Assembly: GCA_002812295.1 (NCBI GenBank) | Contig: PDIN01000011.1 | Coordinates: 1 to 26,825, forward strand | Direction of reading: 5' to 3' | DNA from: Pirum gemmata | Lineage: Eukaryota; Opisthokonta; Ichthyosporea | Length of the DNA: 26,825 bases | Part shown: piece by piece, positions 23,746 to 26,825 of the stretch | How the letters are laid out: each line of letters starts with the position of its first letter | How positions within the stretch are numbered: the first letter of the stretch is position 1 | The notes under the pieces: model-generated | What the model saw: the letters and a program-made list of their open reading frames with translations, nothing else | Databases searched by the model: none | Told to the model about the DNA's origin: nothing | Translations under genes and position numbers: made by a program

Positions 23746-24294
23746 TTAAAATTCCCCCTCTTCATCCGAGGATGAATCATGGAAATCACTAATCATACCA
23801 TCGATTTCGTCTTCATTATCGTCTTTTTCGTCTTTTTCGTCTTTTTCGTCTTTTTCATGTTGCCCTGACATTGGCTCTGTAATTGTCATTGGCTCTGTCA
23901 TTGTCATTGGCTCTGTCATTGTCATTGGCTCTTGAAATTGCTCATCATCATTATTGTGTAAATTGAAAACATGTTGATCAATGGTATTTACAAAATCAAT
24001 ATTTTCTACCTTGTCAAAAAAATGTATACTTTTTAAAAATACTCCATCCTCGTCATATAATTGTAATACCGGTAAATTTTCTAAAGTTGGTAACTGAAAA
24101 CTGCTATGGTAGTGGTCAAGGTAAATTATAAAGAGATTGTCCTCAAGTTTTTGAAACCTGTCTGCGATACAAGTAGCAATTTTTTTGGATAAAGAACACC
24201 ATGAATACAAATATAAAACCGACACGGGTTTTAAATGTAATACGGCTTTGTTAAAATTTTCGTTTTCTCGTATTTTATCGACACTAACAATCAT
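23746..24294 (-). CDS. Thioredoxin-fold protein with a CxxS site and acidic repeat tail
   Basis: A 182-residue protein. Residues ~20-105 fit a thioredoxin fold: a strand VSVLYLY, then WCSLS (W32, C33, S36; a CxxS site instead of CxxC), the strand LFIIYLD and a cis-Pro-like LPVLQLYDEDG (P75). With one active-site Cys, it could act as a monothiol oxidoreductase or isomerase, or trap partners, but not as a classical reductase. Viruses with cytoplasmic disulfide chemistry often carry such folds. The tail has TEPMTM units from an 18-base repeat and KDEKDE units, ending very acidic. The start lies 2 bases after the stop of the upstream two-TM gene. Confidence 0.7.
   Translation of the reverse strand: MIVSVDKIRENENFNKAVLHLKPVSVLYLYSWCSLSKKIATCIADRFQKLEDNLFIIYLDHYHSSFQLPTLENLPVLQLYDEDGVFLKSIHFFDKVENIDFVNTIDQHVFNLHNNDDEQFQEPMTMTEPMTMTEPMTITEPMSGQHEKDEKDEKDEKDDNEDEIDGMISDFHDSSSDEEGEF
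23821..23935. repeat. 9-bp and 18-bp tandem repeats in the thioredoxin-like gene
   Basis: TCTTTTTCG units at 23821-23856 (Lys-Asp-Glu) and about three and a half copies of an 18-base unit ATTGTCATTGGCTCTGTC at 23869-23931 (Thr-Glu-Pro-Met-Thr-Met). Both keep frame. Confidence 0.9.
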
Positions 24295-24296
24295 TC

Positions 24297-25166
24297 CTAT
24301 ATATAATTGAATACGTTGTTTAGACTTTGATACTTCTTTTCTAATTTGATTAAATAGTATCGTGGATCTTCATCTGTCGGTATGACATTTATAGCGTTAC
24401 TAATCTCGGCTTGTAAGTCTTGGGACATAATTAAAACTACCTTTGAAAAATCACTTTTGGTGTGCCATTTCATATATCTCACTATAGCCAATGACGTCAT
24501 TGTCATAATATTCATTATTCCCGAAATTATTATTAGTGAATTTTGAATCGAGAGAGAGATGTTATTATTTAAAGTGAACAGCTCTATAGCCGACACGAAA
24601 CCTAGTGCTAACATTATTAACCCCTGTGAAACATTATCTTTTCTCTTGTACTTGTGCTTTAACATTTCCATTTTTTTTACTAATTGCTCAATCTCCTTTA
24701 GGTACTTATGTAAATGTTGTATATTATCATCAGTCCATTCATATTTGTGTTTAGTGACATTATTAATAATTATAGAAGCATTTTTGTCGAAATTATCATT
24801 TCTAGGACTGGTTATACCGTAAAGAGATTGTTTTATATTCGGATTACATAAACTATTTGAAATTATTTTATTACTCTCATCTGAATTAAATAAACTTTGT
24901 GAAGCAGCAGCTAATTTATTATTATCATTCATATTAAATAAACTCTGGGAAGCTAATTTACTATTATTTGCTACTGAGCATATGGGTTTTATAGTTTCTA
25001 GTTGAACACTATTACTACTTAATACTAGAGGTGTGGCATTGATATTGTCATTACTAAAATGAGGAATAAGTACATGTAACGGCGTTTCCATATTATTTAT
25101 ATCGTTTAGTGTTAAATCGTTTCTAGATTCATTTGGACTTTCATCTCCAAAAAAATTTTTTATCAT
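24297..25166 (-). CDS. Two-TM protein resembling the SLATT topology
   Basis: A 289-residue protein. The first 130 residues are Asn/Ser-rich and include imperfect copies of NKLA..SQSLFN (about 68-110). A helix rich in Lys and Glu (148-175) leads into two hydrophobic helices, about 182-199 and 209-230, then a soluble C-terminal helix. Helix, two adjacent TMs and a C-terminal helical tail resemble the SLATT/DUF4231-like layout seen in bacterial defence proteins and some giant virus proteins. Sequence identity to that family cannot be judged here. It could equally be an unrelated viral inner-membrane protein. Confidence 0.6.
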   Translation of the reverse strand: MIKNFFGDESPNESRNDLTLNDINNMETPLHVLIPHFSNDNINATPLVLSSNSVQLETIKPICSVANNSKLASQSLFNMNDNNKLAAASQSLFNSDESNKIISNSLCNPNIKQSLYGITSPRNDNFDKNASIIINNVTKHKYEWTDDNIQHLHKYLKEIEQLVKKMEMLKHKYKRKDNVSQGLIMLALGFVSAIELFTLNNNISLSIQNSLIIISGIMNIMTMTSLAIVRYMKWHTKSDFSKVVLIMSQDLQAEISNAINVIPTDEDPRYYLIKLEKKYQSLNNVFNYI

Positions 25167-25202
25167 TTATTTTAGAAATTAATTTTTTTTTTTAAAAATA
25201 AA

Positions 25203-25688
25203 ATGAACTCGGTTATTAGTTTTTCATTTCTAATTCTGTTCCTTTCCACATTATTTTTAATTTATGTCATAACCTGTGATGACAAAGTCGTCCCAATAAA
25301 AAAATATACTTATAAAGAAAATTTTATTAATATTAATCAAAGTAATTACAAAAAAGACCCTGTGCTTATTAAACTCAAAGCAGATCTAGTTAAAACGTTC
25401 CCTAATTCTAGACACTTAAAAATTTTGGAATCTAAAGAAAACTCTTCTTTCACATTAGACAAAGAAAAAATTTTTCTTTGTGTAAAAAATAGTAAAACAA
25501 AAAAATATTATGATTATGATATGTTACTTTATGTTTTATTACATGAATATGCTCATTGTATTTGCCCTGAGATTGGTCATACCAAAAAATATTACAAAAT
25601 TTTTAAAAAAGTCCTCAAAAAAGCAAGTAAGACTGGGCTATATGATGCAAAGAACCCTCCTTCTGTCCCTACAAATTATTGTCAATAA
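25203..25688 (+). CDS. Membrane-anchored HEXXH metalloprotease-like protein
   Basis: A 161-residue protein. Residues 4-24 (VISFSFLILFLSTLFLIYVI) are an N-terminal anchor or signal peptide. The zinc motif HEYAH is at 114-118 with a further His at 126, in LHEYAHCICPEIGHTKKYYKIF. This pattern resembles the WLM/Wss1-like and related small metallopeptidases of giant viruses, which often have HExxH..C.E.GH. The C-terminus (NPPSVPTNYC) ends in a Pro/Cys stretch. Protease activity and target are inferred. Its last 7 bases overlap the end of the convergent Gln/Pro-rich gene. Confidence 0.75.
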   Translation: MNSVISFSFLILFLSTLFLIYVITCDDKVVPIKKYTYKENFININQSNYKKDPVLIKLKADLVKTFPNSRHLKILESKENSSFTLDKEKIFLCVKNSKTKKYYDYDMLLYVLLHEYAHCICPEIGHTKKYYKIFKKVLKKASKTGLYDAKNPPSVPTNYCQ

Positions 25689-26077
25689 TATCTTATTTCA
25701 CTTTGTTGTGGTGGTGGTTGTTGTTGTTGTGGTGGTGGTTGTTGTTGTGGTTGTGGTAGTTTTGGTTGTTGTTGACGAGGTTGTTGTTGTTGTTGTTGTT
25801 CTTGTTCATACATTTTTTGAGCTTGCGCGTCTCGTATAATTTCCGGTTGCATTTCTTTCACATCGCTTATAGGAAATTTTAAATTAGAAAAAGGACTATC
25901 TTGTCCAGGCTTAACAACATGCCATTTGTTTAAATCATTTGGTGGATTGGTTGGGTACTGGCCCGGTGGATACTGCCTCTGGTGTTGGTTTTGGTACTGA
26001 GTTTGTGGTTTTCCAAAATGACTGTTAACATGAAGTTGAGGTTGAGGTGCATTTTGAGGATAATAATTTGGCATTAT

Positions 26078-26108
<31 letters not shown>

Positions 26109-26308
26109 GGTTGTGGTTGTAATAGAGGTTGGTGGTGTGGTTGTTGTAAATGATGTTGTGGGTGTGGTTGCTGTTGTAATGGAGGAGGTTGATTAACATT
26201 AGGATAGTTTGTAAAATTGTTTGGTTTATTAAAGTCTATTTCCTCGTTTATAGTTAAATACGCCGATCTCATCTTTTTCAAAGGAATTTTCTTGTTTTTA
26301 AACTGCAT
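25682..26308 (-). CDS. Gln/Pro-rich low-complexity protein
   Basis: A 208-residue protein. The first ~35 residues (MRSAYLTINEEIDFNKPNN region) and a central part (~125-165, LNKWHVVKPGQDSPFSNLKFPISDV) look ordinary. The rest is Gln/Pro/His repeats. No domain is recognised. The ATG at 26308 is used; the ATG at residue 13 is an alternative. The readable segments and long open frame suggest a real gene, although strongly repetitive frames can stay open by chance. Confidence 0.6.
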
Positions 26309-26339
26309 TTAAATACAAATGATTTTAAATAAAATAATA

Positions 26340-26630
26340 ATGAGTTTTAATTTTAACATAGATACACGAGATCAAAATAATATCGATACATTAGGTGATA
26401 TTCAAAAATCTTATGATATAAGTGAAGATCAAAAACAAAAATACGCTAAGGTTGGGGAGGACTTGTTTAGTTCAATTGATTTCCGTGAACAAAAAATTGT
26501 AGAAAACAACATAACCTCAAATTTAGTACAACAAAATATTGATAGTTTAATGGAATTATATTACCGAGGATTTCCTATTGAAGAACTGTCATCCGAAGAA
26601 CAAAAAATAATTAAAGAAAATTTAAAATAA
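26340..26630 (+). CDS. Small hydrophilic protein of unknown function
   Basis: 96 residues from the ATG at 26340 (MSFNFNIDTRDQ). An in-frame ATG at 26319 would add seven hydrophobic residues read from the AT-rich leader. Acidic and helical in character, with Glu/Gln-rich stretches and no Cys. I do not recognise it. It diverges from the Gln/Pro-rich gene across 31 bases. Confidence 0.6.
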   Translation: MSFNFNIDTRDQNNIDTLGDIQKSYDISEDQKQKYAKVGEDLFSSIDFREQKIVENNITSNLVQQNIDSLMELYYRGFPIEELSSEEQKIIKENLK

Positions 26631-26657
26631 GTTTATTATTGCTTAAAATAAACAGAC

Positions 26658-26825
26658 ATGTTTTGTAAAAATGAATTTGATTTATCTAACAAAATTTTTT
26701 CTTTTTCTGAAACAGAAAAACATGACGAAAATAATATCATAACTTATAATAATTCTAACCAAAATAATAATAATTCTAACCAAAATAATAATAATTCTAA
26801 CCAAAATAATAATAATTCTAACCAA
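26658..26825 (+). CDS. Asn-rich repeat protein (3' partial)
   Basis: Starts MFCKNEFDLSNKIFSFSETE and is still open at the window edge. After about 30 ordinary residues it becomes NNNNSNQ heptads from a 21-base repeat. Function cannot be judged from this fragment. Confidence 0.55.
   Translation, partial: MFCKNEFDLSNKIFSFSETEKHDENNIITYNNSNQNNNNSNQNNNNSNQNNNNSNQ
26748..26825. repeat. 21-bp tandem repeat at the right edge
   Basis: Between three and four copies of AATAATAATAATTCTAACCA-A, coding NNNNSNQ, running off the window. The left edge of the window likewise begins with eight AAT units. Confidence 0.95.

Noticed and set aside
25510-25839. Plus-strand poly-Val frame near the end of the metalloprotease gene
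   Set aside because: It is the reverse reading of the Gln/Pro-rich gene and another frame of the protease gene.
26748-26825. CRISPR-like or satellite array at the right edge
   Set aside because: Units are adjacent with no spacers and keep an open reading frame, so it is a coding tandem repeat.

Overview
This window looks like part of the genome of a large nucleocytoplasmic DNA virus (phylum Nucleocytoviricota), probably infecting a microbial eukaryote. The DNA is very AT-rich. About 31 mostly intron-free genes sit on both strands with very short gaps. Eukaryote-type transcription proteins (a TFIIB-like factor and the RNA polymerase subunit RPB10) lie beside protein kinases, a RING/IBR-type zinc protein also found in other giant viruses, virion-type proteins and three glycosyltransferase genes. 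The sequence does not settle the family: one copy of the mimivirus-like AAAATTGA box and four copies of the marseillevirus-like AAATATTT box are not decisive.

Layout. 1-2616: a 5'-truncated GT90 glycosyltransferase fused to a kinase-like domain, then a GT10 fucosyltransferase. 2613-8919 (all minus): TFIIB-like factor with a repeat-swollen N-terminus, a CCHC zinc-knuckle protein, a small unknown protein, a large protein kinase with Asn/Ser tails, a multi-spanning membrane protein, and RPB10, whose Gln/His tail overlaps the membrane protein in another frame. 9051-14009: a large two-TM coiled-coil protein and a large RING/IBR-like protein that converge. 14178-17018: small and medium proteins that look virion-associated, including one with the DPRFTGYG signature. 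17043-17374: a broken sterol C5-desaturase-like remnant. 17419-18687: a GT25 glycosyltransferase fused to a SAM methyltransferase. 18860-19461: two small Cys-containing proteins. 19549-22817 (all plus): a surface/membrane block with a C1q/TNF-like protein, an N-myristoylated protein and three small membrane proteins. 22824-25166 (all minus): a HAD phosphatase-like protein, an unknown, a CxxS thioredoxin-like protein and a two-TM protein. 25203 to the end: a membrane-anchored HEXXH metalloprotease-like protein, a Gln/Pro-rich protein, a small unknown, and a gene that runs off the edge inside an Asn-rich repeat.

Inferred biology: three glycosyltransferase genes (GT90, GT10, GT25) plus a methyltransferase domain suggest that the virus makes its own, possibly methylated and fucosylated, glycans. 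The C1q-like, myristoylated and small membrane proteins are candidates for the surface or internal membrane of the particle. TFIIB and RPB10 fit a virus-encoded transcription apparatus. A striking general feature is expansion of short tandem repeats, many inside genes, which gives long low-complexity tails to otherwise conserved proteins. Both ends of the window fall in such repeats. No rRNA, tRNA, CRISPR array or transposon was recognised.
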